From positions 1-36,132 of the forward strand of contig CAINDI010000104.1 in assembly GCA_903847335.1 (NCBI GenBank): 36,132 bases of DNA. Reading direction: 5' to 3'. A model generated the notes under the pieces. It was given only the letters and a program-made list of their open reading frames with translations, was not told the DNA's origin and made no database searches. The stretch is from an uncultured Verrucomicrobiota bacterium. Its GTDB lineage: Bacteria; Verrucomicrobiota; Verrucomicrobiia; Palsa-1439. Shown here in pieces: positions 8,314 to 17,352 of the stretch (positions are counted from its first letter, which is position 1; every line of letters starts with the position of its first letter). The translations under genes and the position numbers were made by a program.

Positions 8314-8792
8314 TCTGGCTTTGGTTTTTCGTCCGTCGACTTTTTCGCATCGGGGTTGTTCAGTGAATCCACCAACGCCTTGGTTTGCTGATCGGTCAAA
8401 TCGCCGAGGAGCAATAACTGTCCGGTCGCGTTGGGGCGATCCACCAACAACGTCGCGACCGGTTTGTCATTCACCATCACCACGAGTGATTGCCCGCGCA
8501 GCCGAGTTGTCATCTCAGAGAGCAGATTGGCACCGTGCGCATCAAACTTTAACAACACCGCATCGCCACCGGTGGTTGGAGTCAACTTCGCCGCCAACAC
8601 ATCGCGCTCCGTCAACGTCGGCTGCGGATTGATGGCCAATTGTTGTCCGGTAATCGGAATCGTTACCTGCCGCGCATAATCCGCCGGCAAGCTACCGGTT
8701 GCTTGCTCATAAAAACGCAACGTTTGAACTTTCGGCTGGCTAGCGCACCCGACGATCCACGCGAGACAAAAGATTAAAAAACTAGATTTCAT
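8310..8792 (-). CDS. Lipoprotein with SecD P1-head-like domain
   Basis: A 160-aa predicted lipoprotein. The N-terminus has a hydrophobic core and lipobox Val-Gly-Cys with Cys16 as the lipidation site. Residues 60-150 run LTERDVLAAKL, then LKFDAHGANLLSEMT, LVVMVNDK, a beta strand, and LLLLGDLTDQQTKALVDSLN. This order matches the periplasmic head subdomain of SecD, seen elsewhere also as an isolated domain. Residues 150-160 are a charged Lys/Glu/Pro tail. No transmembrane SecD part is present, so a role in protein export is not implied. It is coupled to the M23 peptidase gene by a 4-nt overlap, suggesting a shared envelope role. The 172 bp upstream (8793-8964) hold no gene and probably its promoter. 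Confidence 0.72.
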   Translation of the reverse strand: MKSSFLIFCLAWIVGCASQPKVQTLRFYEQATGSLPADYARQVTIPITGQQLAINPQPTLTERDVLAAKLTPTTGGDAVLLKFDAHGANLLSEMTTRLRGQSLVVMVNDKPVATLLVDRPNATGQLLLLGDLTDQQTKALVDSLNNPDAKKSTDEKPKPE

Positions 8793-8964
8793 ACGTCGAT
8801 ATTTCTAAGCCAGCTTACCGGTAAACGCAAGAAACGAAATTTGTAGAGTAAAAACCCATAAGGCGCGTCAGTGAAATCTGATACGAAGAAAAACTCAATA
8901 TCTGCAAAAAACCTTTTAATTTTATTTTGCCGGTCAGGAAGCCGAATTTGATATCCTTAGTTTT

Positions 8965-10323
8965 CTATGCAAACCAACCAGACGGCAACCAGTCGCGCAT
9001 AGCCGTGAGTAAATCTTCTAGCAATGGCGCGATGTCGTAACAGTCACGAACGTGCGGATCTAAAAAGAGCGCCTGCCGTGCGGCATCACGGTCACAATTC
9101 AACGCCGCTTGAATTGATAGATGATGAATCGTGCTCCAATCATTGACTAAGGCATGCGCCACCGGCGGCAGCGTAATACTAGGACCGGTAATCGTCTTGC
9201 CATCCAATGTCACGAGTGCTTCCACGCAGGCATCTTCCGGTAAACCGCGAATCAATCGACCGCGATTGAGAACGTTCAACACGCGAGTATACGGCGTGCC
9301 AGTAAAGTAGGCATATAAAATCTCATGCGCATGCTCCGTCGTTTGTAAATCCAAATCACCGGCGGGCTCGTCATAGGTCCATCGCCGAATGATTTCCGGA
9401 CATGCTCGCCGAGTGAATTTAGCACGTCCCGGAATTACACGACGTAGATGGCTCTTTAAATGCGCCTGCTCAATTCTCCGGTCGGTATAGAAAAAACGGT
9501 AGAACTCAGCCAGATGGTCGGCACCACAACTCGGCCAGACGCCCAAAATTTTATAGAGGTCTTGTTGTAAGGTTGTGTCTTCTTCGGTCACCTCCACCAG
9601 TCGATCTTCCAACTTCGCACCACTGCGTTGAACTTCGCTCAGAATATCACGCGTTCGATCCACGCCGTTTACGCGAAGACCGGAGATAAAGCTTTGATGA
9701 TTAACGCCACCGACATCTAGCGCAATCTCTGACGGCGATACGTTGAAAACTCGACCAAAGAAATTGTAAAGTTCATCCGCTGAATGGCACAAACCAAAAC
9801 ACGGAATATGCGTCGCGCGCGCCATTGCACCGGTCAGCGCCGACATCGGATTCGTAAAGTTTAGCAAAATGGCATTCGGACAGAATCGCTCCATGTCGCG
9901 AACAAGCCCGACAACCACTGGAATCGTGCGTAGGTTGCGCGCCAATGCTGTCGGCCCCATTGTGTCGCCGACGCCGACTGGAATTCGATAGTTGGCGCAA
10001 ACTTCAAAGCTCCGTTGGTCACTTTCCTGCCCACCAACGGTAATCGCCAAGAGGACGGCGTCCGCATCCTTCAAAGCTTCTGCACGATTCAGAGTTCGGG
10101 AGACAGTGACATTGGACTGTCGTTGTCGTGCGATTTTCTCCAACAAATCGGCCACGATGTTCATCGGCACTTCATCAATGTCGTGCACCACAAGATGAAC
10201 ATTGTTGAATCCGCCAACAATCAACATATCGCGCAGAACTTTGTGAACAAATAGATAGGAAGCCCCGACGAAAACAATCCGCTTATGACCGACATCAGTT
10301 ATTTTTTTTGAAGTAATATTCAT
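8965..10323 (-). CDS. GH4-family NAD-dependent glycosidase (alpha-galacturonidase/LplD-like)
   Basis: A 452-aa cytosolic glycosidase of family GH4, which uses NAD+ and a divalent metal for a redox-elimination mechanism. The N-terminus has a Rossmann strand (RIVFVGAS) and a VHDID acidic turn. Further marks are GDTMGPTALARNLRTIP near 119-135, NFTNPM at 155-160, GLCHS at 177-181 and GVNH at 206-209; Cys179 and His209 are the expected metal ligands. The GD-T-x-GP segment resembles uronide-cleaving members more than maltose-6-phosphate enzymes, so a galacturonide or glucuronide substrate is plausible but not proven. The start is 10323, because AAGGAAG lies upstream at good spacing; the longer frame to 10413 lacks support. 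It is the last gene of the sugar-acid operon. CCGG density here is lower than in most of the window. Confidence 0.85.
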   Translation of the reverse strand: MNITSKKITDVGHKRIVFVGASYLFVHKVLRDMLIVGGFNNVHLVVHDIDEVPMNIVADLLEKIARQRQSNVTVSRTLNRAEALKDADAVLLAITVGGQESDQRSFEVCANYRIPVGVGDTMGPTALARNLRTIPVVVGLVRDMERFCPNAILLNFTNPMSALTGAMARATHIPCFGLCHSADELYNFFGRVFNVSPSEIALDVGGVNHQSFISGLRVNGVDRTRDILSEVQRSGAKLEDRLVEVTEEDTTLQQDLYKILGVWPSCGADHLAEFYRFFYTDRRIEQAHLKSHLRRVIPGRAKFTRRACPEIIRRWTYDEPAGDLDLQTTEHAHEILYAYFTGTPYTRVLNVLNRGRLIRGLPEDACVEALVTLDGKTITGPSITLPPVAHALVNDWSTIHHLSIQAALNCDRDAARQALFLDPHVRDCYDIAPLLEDLLTAMRDWLPSGWFA

Positions 10324-10375
10324 TTGGCAATCTTCCTTCCGGATTATAAAATCCGATTCTCTTGTTATTTTAAAC

Positions 10376-11545
10376 TCAAGCTGGAAGCGGCACTTCCCAG
10401 AGGCTACCCGCACCGGAATCTGTTTCCGCTAAGAACAGCCGCCCTTCCACATAGGCTGCGCCATGGAAGTAGACTTTATCATATCGGTTCGTAATCGGCC
10501 CAAAGTGTTCCATGCGATTCAGGTGGCAATCATAGCGCCCAACTCCCATCACCGGGAAACCGGCAGAGAAAACAATACGCCCCTGCTCGTCTTCGATCAT
10601 GCTCGTAACTCGGCCACCTTCTCCCACAAGACCCAAATCACGCAGACTTAGCTTACGGGGATCAAACTCATAAAGATGCCCATTGCCTGCCATTCCCACA
10701 AAAACTCGTCCACTCGAATGCACGAGCCATTGATCGACACCGCGATTCCCTTGCACGCGAGGACCCGGATCGTCCAGCAATACATTCGGCAAGCGCTCCA
10801 CAAAACCTTTCGCAGGATCATACCGCAACACTCGCAATTTATCGCCACGGTCCATGTCAATCCAGGCACCATAAACAACCCCATCCTGCGCAACCACGAG
10901 GTTATGGAAGGCGAACATCGAAATCCGCCCATGATCTTCCACTGTGCCGCGAGCTAGATCCGCCACAAAGAAATGTGCGTCACCCAACGTGTGACCGTAA
11001 GCCCGTCGCCGCGCGGAATCAACCGTCATCGATTGCACATATGTCGTAAACGGAACCCGCCCCACCATTTCCACGCCGCCGGTTTCGGGGTCGAACAAAA
11101 CAATCTTCCCTCCCTTCATACAGCGGAGGTCAAACGTAGCTAGGCTGCGCAATCCAACTCGCCCCATCTGTACGGGCGGGAATCCGCTAATCTTCCTTCG
11201 TTCCTGCAAATGTGAGAGATCTTCAGAGATGTCGGAGGCTCCAAATTCGAAAGGAATACCGTCCCAAGTGTAAAGAATTCCCTCACCGATTACCAATCGC
11301 CCATCATCCAGCATTCCTAAAGCATTATGGATTTTACTGAGAACAACCTGCGGGCGTTCCTGTTCTACCCACGGGAAAATATCCACCGGTGTCTCAAATT
11401 TGCGTGTTGCCAAATCAAATGGCACTAAGCAATAGCGACCGGCCGTGAGGCCACACCAAATCTTCCCTTTGCGATGAACTACACTGGTAATCGCAATCGC
11501 CTGCGAATCTGAACCGTGAATATGCTCAATTCCCTTAAGTGCCAT
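10376..11545 (-). CDS. Beta-propeller protein of unknown function in sugar-acid operon
   Basis: A 389-aa protein without an obvious signal peptide. It contains repeated beta-rich blades with motifs such as GKIWCGLTAGRYCLVPFDL, GKIVLFDPETGG, GDAHFFVADLARGTVEDHG and GHLYEFDPRKLSLRDLG, the pattern of a six- or seven-bladed propeller of the YncE/SMP-30 or lyase-like type. I do not recognise a specific family or catalytic residues. An ATG at 11545 has a purine-rich GAGGATAG upstream. It lies between the putative TIM-barrel glycosidase and the GH4 gene with 14-nt and 52-nt gaps, so it is probably made with them. It could be a lactonase, lyase or binding protein for a sugar acid; this is inference from context. 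CCGG is sparse compared with the neighbouring upstream genes. Confidence 0.65.
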   Translation of the reverse strand: MALKGIEHIHGSDSQAIAITSVVHRKGKIWCGLTAGRYCLVPFDLATRKFETPVDIFPWVEQERPQVVLSKIHNALGMLDDGRLVIGEGILYTWDGIPFEFGASDISEDLSHLQERRKISGFPPVQMGRVGLRSLATFDLRCMKGGKIVLFDPETGGVEMVGRVPFTTYVQSMTVDSARRRAYGHTLGDAHFFVADLARGTVEDHGRISMFAFHNLVVAQDGVVYGAWIDMDRGDKLRVLRYDPAKGFVERLPNVLLDDPGPRVQGNRGVDQWLVHSSGRVFVGMAGNGHLYEFDPRKLSLRDLGLVGEGGRVTSMIEDEQGRIVFSAGFPVMGVGRYDCHLNRMEHFGPITNRYDKVYFHGAAYVEGRLFLAETDSGAGSLWEVPLPA

Positions 11546-11559
11546 TTCTTCTATCCTCT

Positions 11560-14109
11560 CTATTCCATAAATTTCATGCGACCATAAAGTCGCAAAGTTT
11601 CACTATCGTACTGCGGTGCGAATGTGTAAGCCGTGCCACGCCGGATGAATGGATTTGAGGTCACATTCAGGCCCCAAGTTTGTCCAGCCTTCGGCGTCTT
11701 ACCGAACAATTGAAATGGCAACCAAACGGTCACCTCCCACCAATCCTTACCGGTCTTAAACTCCCGCCGCACATTTTTCAAATTAGCTCCATTTCCAATT
11801 GTCACCGCTGAACCGCGTGGATAGACTGTCACTCGGCTAGCCTGCTTGCCCTTCCCTTCGGCATCAATGTGAATTTGCGTTACGAAGCTATCGCTACCGC
11901 TACCGGCAAACTCATCCCAGTGTTTTAACCGTTCTTCAAGATTCACATGATCTTCGCGTATCGAAACCACCAGCGCGTTAGTTGTCCGCGAGACGCGGAA
12001 TGATAATCCGGCCGATTTCAACCAATCCACCGGTCGAAAGAATCCAAGGAAATCATCACTAAAATGTTCACCATCTCGGAAACAATGGTCATGCATCAAC
12101 GACTGCGTCGTTCCCGGCACGAATCCGCAAGTCAACCGCGGGGCTGTCATATGCCGCTGTTCATGCTCCAAAAAGTTAACCCACGCCTGCACACGTTCCG
12201 CCCAAACTTTTTTACCGGGCGCAGTCAACTTCGCTAAAGATTTATGCGCCGCCTTCAACGCAAGTGCTAACTGCCGTCGCGCCGGCGCCAGCGTTACCGG
12301 CGTGCGGAGGCGCCGGGGACGAATTTCACGTCGGATTTCATTATAAAGCCGGTGCGATTCGATGTAATCGCCAAATGCAGCGAACGGGATTCCGGGTTGC
12401 TGTAGAAAATCCGCCAGTTCACGAACCGGCGCAACTTCGCGTTGTTCGGGATTCAAACTAATCATTACCACGCGAATAAATAATTTACGTGCAACCTCGT
12501 TGCACTGCAAAAGCGGTGCCAGCTCCTGCAAATGCGCCAGTCCACCGGCGGCGAGCTTCCGGAGGCGTTGCGGCGTCCGGGAAAAATACATCGCAAAAAG
12601 ATTCCGCCCGGCCAGAATTTCATGCCGGAAATAATCTGCCGCCATGGCGTTGTAATCGAGGTATCGACGAAAGATTGCGGCGTGTTTGCGGCCAACTAAT
12701 TTTTCGTACTTCTTGGCAGCGCTATCGGCCAATCGCGCATACCGGTCAAGCGCTCCGGCAATCCGCCGGGGCGACCAGTTTGCCGCCGGACGTTCGGGAT
12801 TCTCTTCGTCAATAATGTATTGAAATTCGTTCTCCGGACAAACGTCCGCCGGTAGCCGCTTATTAATCCACGGCATATTCGCAAATGGCTGCCACGGTAA
12901 GCGGGAGGATTGTCCATTCAATCCATTCGCCGGCCAGAGGTAAAATGGCTCCTGAATATGCGAATACCAACCGGGATTGACCACTCCATCCGGTGCTGAA
13001 CCGTAGCAGAACTGACGGAACGCCAGCAACACGAGTTGGCTCGACGCTTCAATCGCCGTCAATAGTTCTTTCCCGGCAGCTAGCGGCACATCGTTACGTT
13101 TTGCTAGTGCGGCAGCGCGTGCCGGTTGTGGCCGTGATCGACCCGCAAAAAAATCCGCCGCCGCCAGCAAGTGTAGATAATTTAACCGCGCCAAGGCGCA
13201 TTCCACCTCGTCAAACACGCCCGGTACAGTCACAAGTATCGCGGCGAATTCAGTAATGGAATGAAAACTGATTCCGTCGACTCCCTTGCGCGTCGCATCG
13301 GCTAGCAATTCCTGCACGAAGTCATAATCAGCCCAAAGCTGCTGACACAGATTTGTGCCGCAGTTATGACACGGCCCAACCTCATAGATAAATGGCACGT
13401 GCGGCAACAACCGTTTCCAGTCGCGCACCCGACTATCCACCACCGGTAGATAGTAGGTATCGTTCGTGTCGGATCCTTTGTGGCAGAGAATGGATTGCCC
13501 CCGGTAGGATTTGACAACCCGGCAAAATTCCTCCGGTTGGTTGATTCCCCAAACGCGCCATACCGCCACCGGTTTGCGTTTCATGCGATTCCACTCACAC
13601 ACCACCGTATTCTCAATGTGGCGAAAGTCCTGCGAACTCTCGAAATTAAAATACAATCCATCCAAGTCAGGCAATTGCGCGAAAGTCTCGCGATAAACCC
13701 AGCGCATATAGCGGTCAATTTCCGGGTGTGCGAGATTGGCAGTCCGGTCGCCGGCGGTGGCTCCGAGCTTGAGATGTGCACTAAATGTTTTTGGAATATG
13801 CGAAACATAATGCTGCATAAAAGTTCGCAATCCGTAACGGTGGGCAATCGCTAACCCTCGTTTCAGAACTTCGCGCGTAGCTCGACAGTCGGCCGCTTTC
13901 CGAGAAGCTGCTTCCGGAAAATTAGTATAATCGAGAATAAATTCGAATGGATGATACGTACTAGGATAAAGCACCAGCCCATTAAAACCGTGATCCACCA
14001 CATGCTGGCACAATGTCTCCCACACCGCATCGGTATATTTGCCCACGTATCGCGGTGACGCGGGATCAAGCTTCATCTCGTGTTTATAATTCCGGACACT
14101 GAATTTCAT
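11560..14109 (-). CDS. Putative large glycoside hydrolase, TIM-barrel-like with CBM9-like C-terminus
   Basis: An 849-aa protein that I cannot assign to a named family. Residues 1-330 look like a beta/alpha barrel: GFNGLVLYPSTYHP at 41-54, YGLRTFMQHYVSHIPK at 92-107, and DLDGLYFNFESS at 148-159, where Asp150 and Glu157 are candidate catalytic acids at a strand end. A CHNCGTNLC cluster follows, then GVDGISFHSITEF. The middle 330-650 is mostly helical. About 190 C-terminal residues (SIREDHVN, FVTQIHIDAEGKG, EVTVWLPFQLFGK, GLNVTSNP) resemble the CBM9-like domain found on some carbohydrate enzymes. No signal peptide is seen, so it may act in the cytosol. The start is 14109, with AAAGGA close upstream, rather than 14157, which would overlap the larA-like gene. 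An alpha-glucuronidase-like role would fit the operon but is inference. Confidence 0.65.
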   Translation of the reverse strand: MKFSVRNYKHEMKLDPASPRYVGKYTDAVWETLCQHVVDHGFNGLVLYPSTYHPFEFILDYTNFPEAASRKAADCRATREVLKRGLAIAHRYGLRTFMQHYVSHIPKTFSAHLKLGATAGDRTANLAHPEIDRYMRWVYRETFAQLPDLDGLYFNFESSQDFRHIENTVVCEWNRMKRKPVAVWRVWGINQPEEFCRVVKSYRGQSILCHKGSDTNDTYYLPVVDSRVRDWKRLLPHVPFIYEVGPCHNCGTNLCQQLWADYDFVQELLADATRKGVDGISFHSITEFAAILVTVPGVFDEVECALARLNYLHLLAAADFFAGRSRPQPARAAALAKRNDVPLAAGKELLTAIEASSQLVLLAFRQFCYGSAPDGVVNPGWYSHIQEPFYLWPANGLNGQSSRLPWQPFANMPWINKRLPADVCPENEFQYIIDEENPERPAANWSPRRIAGALDRYARLADSAAKKYEKLVGRKHAAIFRRYLDYNAMAADYFRHEILAGRNLFAMYFSRTPQRLRKLAAGGLAHLQELAPLLQCNEVARKLFIRVVMISLNPEQREVAPVRELADFLQQPGIPFAAFGDYIESHRLYNEIRREIRPRRLRTPVTLAPARRQLALALKAAHKSLAKLTAPGKKVWAERVQAWVNFLEHEQRHMTAPRLTCGFVPGTTQSLMHDHCFRDGEHFSDDFLGFFRPVDWLKSAGLSFRVSRTTNALVVSIREDHVNLEERLKHWDEFAGSGSDSFVTQIHIDAEGKGKQASRVTVYPRGSAVTIGNGANLKNVRREFKTGKDWWEVTVWLPFQLFGKTPKAGQTWGLNVTSNPFIRRGTAYTFAPQYDSETLRLYGRMKFME

Positions 14110-14132
14110 TTTTTCCTTTGAGTCGCTGGATT

Positions 14133-15383
14133 TCAAAACTGACTTCGTAACGCCCACAAACCGAGTGCCGGATTGCTGATGTAGAAAACGTCACCGTTGA
14201 AGCCGTCTTTGAGACCAGCAACGGGATAATCCTTGAGATTACCGACTTCAAAACCCACGGAGCGAATCGCGTCCGCGGTCAGACCGGATCCGGGACAATA
14301 CTTAATCCGGAACCGCCCCTCGCTCGAACCATGAATGAGATGCGCCGCCGCGCTGAGATTATTCGCTAGCTCCGGATTCGCCCTCACCGCCGCCAACGTC
14401 GGCGGCGTGCCCCGGTAACCATACTTGCGAATGAGCCGGTCAATCTCATGGTCTTCGCCAAACTCTGTGAGTCCCGGTGCAAGAATAATTAACTCACCAC
14501 CGTCGGCCATCGCCATGCGGGTCCGGTAAATCGCTTTGTTGCCAAGCCAAGTACTCTTGAACTCGTGCGGGTCGAGATACACCAACACTTTCTTCAATGG
14601 CGCGTCGAGTAAATCAAGATTCACCTGCTGCGAAAGTTTCGCACCGGTCGTGAAAGTCGCATCGTCATCGCCAATATACAACCCGCGCATCGCCATACCG
14701 GTGTTCGTCTTTTGCATCACAGTCAGCACATAAACAATCGGCAGGTCACGCAAGAAAGTTTGAATCCCGTAGTTAAACAACTTTCGCACCGGTGTCTCTA
14801 TCCGCCCCATCATCCGCTCCATGCCGAATGCCGCACCGAGAAAATGCGATTTGTTAATTGAATCCGGTCCACCGGCACCGGTCATGATATTCTTGGTGTA
14901 ATTCGCAATTCCAACAACTTCATGTGGCACAAGCTGGCCAACGGAAAGAATCAAATCATAGCCGGCAAAAAGCTGATTACTCACCTCGACGCGCACATCG
15001 TAATCTACACGGCCTTCTGACCATTCCTTAATCAACTTACCGGGAACCGTGCCGACATGCCGGATGTTGTTCCGCCAATCGTGAACAAGAAACCGGTCGA
15101 GCGGAATCGTATCGCCAAACATCATCCGCAACTGCGCCGGCGTCATCGGCGAATGCGTGCCAAGAGTCGGCAAAACGTCAACTTGCGTCGTCGGCGCCAG
15201 CATCTCGTATAAAATCGCCGTCAACGGACCGGCATCGGAATTCAACCGCGTATGGTCCGGCGGCAAAATTAAAACTTTCCGCAACGGACGATCGATTGCT
15301 TTCAGTAATTGCGCTAACGCCGCGCGCTTATCACCGGTGGAGATGGTATCGTTAACGCTGCCGCGTTGAAAATATGTTGCCAC
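14133..15383 (-). CDS. LarA-family nickel-pincer hydroxyacid racemase/epimerase
   Basis: A 416-aa member of the LarA (DUF2088) family, which uses a nickel-pincer nucleotide to racemise or epimerise 2-hydroxyacids. Key positions are present: Asp43 and Arg46 in PDHTR, His101, His154 in LVPHE, Lys164 in YTKN and His180 in NKSHF. The 10- and 16-residue spacings from His154 to Lys164 to His180 equal those between His174, Lys184 and His200 of Lactiplantibacillus plantarum LarA, where Lys184 carries the cofactor. Known homologues act on lactate, malate, phenyllactate or D-gluconate. With 6-phosphogluconate dehydrogenase and a sugar-acid kinase in the operon, an aldonate is the likely substrate (inference). 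The start is GTG at 15383 with no clear Shine-Dalgarno, 11 nt after the kinase stop. The cofactor genes larB, larC and larE are not in the window. Confidence 0.88.
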   Translation of the reverse strand: MATYFQRGSVNDTISTGDKRAALAQLLKAIDRPLRKVLILPPDHTRLNSDAGPLTAILYEMLAPTTQVDVLPTLGTHSPMTPAQLRMMFGDTIPLDRFLVHDWRNNIRHVGTVPGKLIKEWSEGRVDYDVRVEVSNQLFAGYDLILSVGQLVPHEVVGIANYTKNIMTGAGGPDSINKSHFLGAAFGMERMMGRIETPVRKLFNYGIQTFLRDLPIVYVLTVMQKTNTGMAMRGLYIGDDDATFTTGAKLSQQVNLDLLDAPLKKVLVYLDPHEFKSTWLGNKAIYRTRMAMADGGELIILAPGLTEFGEDHEIDRLIRKYGYRGTPPTLAAVRANPELANNLSAAAHLIHGSSEGRFRIKYCPGSGLTADAIRSVGFEVGNLKDYPVAGLKDGFNGDVFYISNPALGLWALRSQF

Positions 15384-15394
15384 GTTATTTTAGA

Positions 15395-16474
15395 CTACCG
15401 TTGAACGCGAGCGTTGCCTTTCCAAATACTCCAAATCTGATCTTCGTCCGCCGGCAGCGCATAATCAGTCAACATCGTCGTTGCCAACGCGCCGCTCGCC
15501 CAGCCAAATTGAATCCACTTCTCCGGTTCCCAGCCTTTGAGAATCGCGTAGAGCATGCCACCGACAAAACCATCGCCGCCGCCAATCCGGTCGAGCACCG
15601 TGATGTCGCGCGGTTCCACGACAAACCACTCATCGCCTGCCGCCATAATCGCCCCCCAGAGATGATGATTCGTGTCCACAACTTCGCGAAGCGTCGTCGC
15701 ATACGTCGAAGCATTCGGATACGCCTTCTTCACACGCTGAATCATTTCCTTGAAACCATCAATTTCCGACTTCAATCCCTTCCCGCCGGCCTCCGGACCT
15801 TTCACGCCGAGACACAATTGGAAATCTTCCTCGTTCCCGACCAACACATCCGCCACGCTCGCAATTTCCGCAAAGATGGCCGAAAGCTCCTTCTCGCGGC
15901 CTTTCCAGAACGTCGCCCGGTAATTCAGGTCGAACGAAATCTTCGTGCCGTGCTTCTTGGCGGCACGGGCGAGTTCGAGGCAGAACTGGCCGGTTTCCGG
16001 CGACAACGCGCCGACCAAGCCGGACAAGTGGACGATCTGGACGCCTTCCTTGCCGAAGATGCGGTCGAGATCGAAATCCTTCACGTTGAGTGTGCGGCCA
16101 ACTTCACCGGCACGGTCGTTCCAGACACGCGGGCCGCGCGAACCGTAACCGCTGTCGGCGATGTTGAACTGATGCCGGTAACCCCACGGGCCGCCCTGCG
16201 GCACTTCCGGCCCCTCGAAGTCCATGCCGCGGCTGCGCAGGTTATCTTTGATGATCTGGGCGATCGGGCTGCCCTTGACGAACGTCGTCAGGATCTTGAC
16301 GGGCAGGCCGAGGAACGATGACACACTGGCGACGTTCGACTCGGCGCTGGTCGCCTGCATGATGAACGTCCCGCCAACATTCACCGGCTGACCGACGGGC
16401 GGTGTGATCCGAATGCCCATGCTCGTCGGCACGACAAGCGCGTATTTGCAGTTCTTCTTCAGTTCAATCTTCAT
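15395..16474 (-). CDS. PfkB-family sugar kinase, 2-keto-3-deoxygluconate kinase-like
   Basis: A 359-aa ribokinase-fold enzyme. The PfkB signature is DRIGGGDGFVGG at 295-306, with Asp301 as catalytic base and GGGD in place of the common GAGD. FDLNYRATFW at 181-190 is the segment typical of 2-keto-3-deoxygluconate kinases. A lid strand with NVGG (32-35) and many small residues binds the sugar. The expected reaction is phosphorylation of a keto-deoxy or aldonic acid at its terminal hydroxyl with ATP; gluconate kinase activity would also suit the neighbouring gnd. The start at 16474 has AAAGGAA upstream; the longer frame to 16528 runs into the inserted cassette. The N-terminal half has noticeably more G/C at third codon positions than the C-terminal half (sampled by eye). 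No KDPG aldolase is in the window. Confidence 0.83.
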   Translation of the reverse strand: MKIELKKNCKYALVVPTSMGIRITPPVGQPVNVGGTFIMQATSAESNVASVSSFLGLPVKILTTFVKGSPIAQIIKDNLRSRGMDFEGPEVPQGGPWGYRHQFNIADSGYGSRGPRVWNDRAGEVGRTLNVKDFDLDRIFGKEGVQIVHLSGLVGALSPETGQFCLELARAAKKHGTKISFDLNYRATFWKGREKELSAIFAEIASVADVLVGNEEDFQLCLGVKGPEAGGKGLKSEIDGFKEMIQRVKKAYPNASTYATTLREVVDTNHHLWGAIMAAGDEWFVVEPRDITVLDRIGGGDGFVGGMLYAILKGWEPEKWIQFGWASGALATTMLTDYALPADEDQIWSIWKGNARVQR

Positions 16475-16524
16475 GAGGCGTTCCTTTAACTTTGTGTTGA
16501 GATCAAGTGCTTGTGGGTGAAATA

Positions 16525-17337
16525 TCAAGCGTGGCCTTTGTTACCCGCCGGTATATCTTCAATTAGTCGTATTGTGTGCCAGACGGGCGTACATCGCACC
16601 AAGTGCTTGTCTCCCGTCGCCTCTTTTGGTCCAAGCAATGTCGCTGCAAGAACTGGCTCATCTCCCATGATCCAGACACCACATCCGCTACACCCTGAAA
16701 TGTCGCGCGAGCCGCCTGTTGGTGTCACGCACTTGATTCGTTCAAGAGTTGGTGTTCCCTGACGCAGGTCATTTTTTTCGGTAATGTCGCAGATAATCTC
16801 ATCGTCTGTGACGGAAACGATAGGCCCAAGGGCGGTGTATGTCACAACTTCTGCATACGATAGCCCATCTGGGTAGTTAAACCCAACTGTCATGTTTCCC
16901 CACACACCATAGACCAGAGATGCGAGACCGCTGTGCTTGAGGAGCAAATCCTTGGTCACAACCCGGCTCTTCTCCAACGGGTATCGCGACTTAGAGTGAG
17001 CAGTCATCGGAAGGCACGATGACTCAAGGATAGCAAGGTCGCGGCTTACGCAGCGCACAAGCACCTCGATATTTCTAACAGAGCCGTGTTCTCCCTCAGG
17101 AATCATCGGTTTCGGCAGATGCTTCGGATTGGTGAAGTAAAGGCAGTCCTCTTTGGCAACATGGCTGCACGTGACAGAAAACTCTCTTGAGCCATAGGAC
17201 AGATGAACGGTCGAGCCAAAGCCCTTGCATTGTGAGCGGCCATTCTCAGGTTGAGTCAGCGCAATGATGATATCTGTATGTTGCGCGGCGCAAGCTGCCA
17301 ATTTCGCGGTGAGTGACTTAGCTTCATCAGTATTCAT
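16525..17337 (-). CDS. Trypsin-like serine protease-fold protein, foreign-looking
   Basis: A 270-aa protein with the layout of a trypsin-like peptidase: GFGSTVHLS near 39-47, His59 in CSHVA, Asp100 in SRDLAIL and Ser217 in GCSGCG, in the order His-Asp-Ser. No signal peptide is present, so it probably acts in the cytosol. It is unusually rich in Cys for this window (11 residues). The gene lies between gnd and the kinase together with the 67-aa gene 15 nt upstream, and has only 4 CCGG sites together with that gene in 1,047 bp, against 23 in 1.2 kb of the larA-like gene. These points suggest recent acquisition. Cytosolic trypsin-like proteins of this kind occur in accessory and defence loci, but no partner effector is visible, so its role is unknown. 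No strong Shine-Dalgarno precedes the ATG. Confidence 0.68.
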   Translation of the reverse strand: MNTDEAKSLTAKLAACAAQHTDIIIALTQPENGRSQCKGFGSTVHLSYGSREFSVTCSHVAKEDCLYFTNPKHLPKPMIPEGEHGSVRNIEVLVRCVSRDLAILESSCLPMTAHSKSRYPLEKSRVVTKDLLLKHSGLASLVYGVWGNMTVGFNYPDGLSYAEVVTYTALGPIVSVTDDEIICDITEKNDLRQGTPTLERIKCVTPTGGSRDISGCSGCGVWIMGDEPVLAATLLGPKEATGDKHLVRCTPVWHTIRLIEDIPAGNKGHA

Positions 17338-17352
17338 ACTGTGTGTCTTGCC

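Noticed and set aside
15374-16321. 315-aa plus-strand frame opposite the PfkB kinase
   Set aside because: Antisense shadow, rich in Arg/His typical of reading across biased codons.
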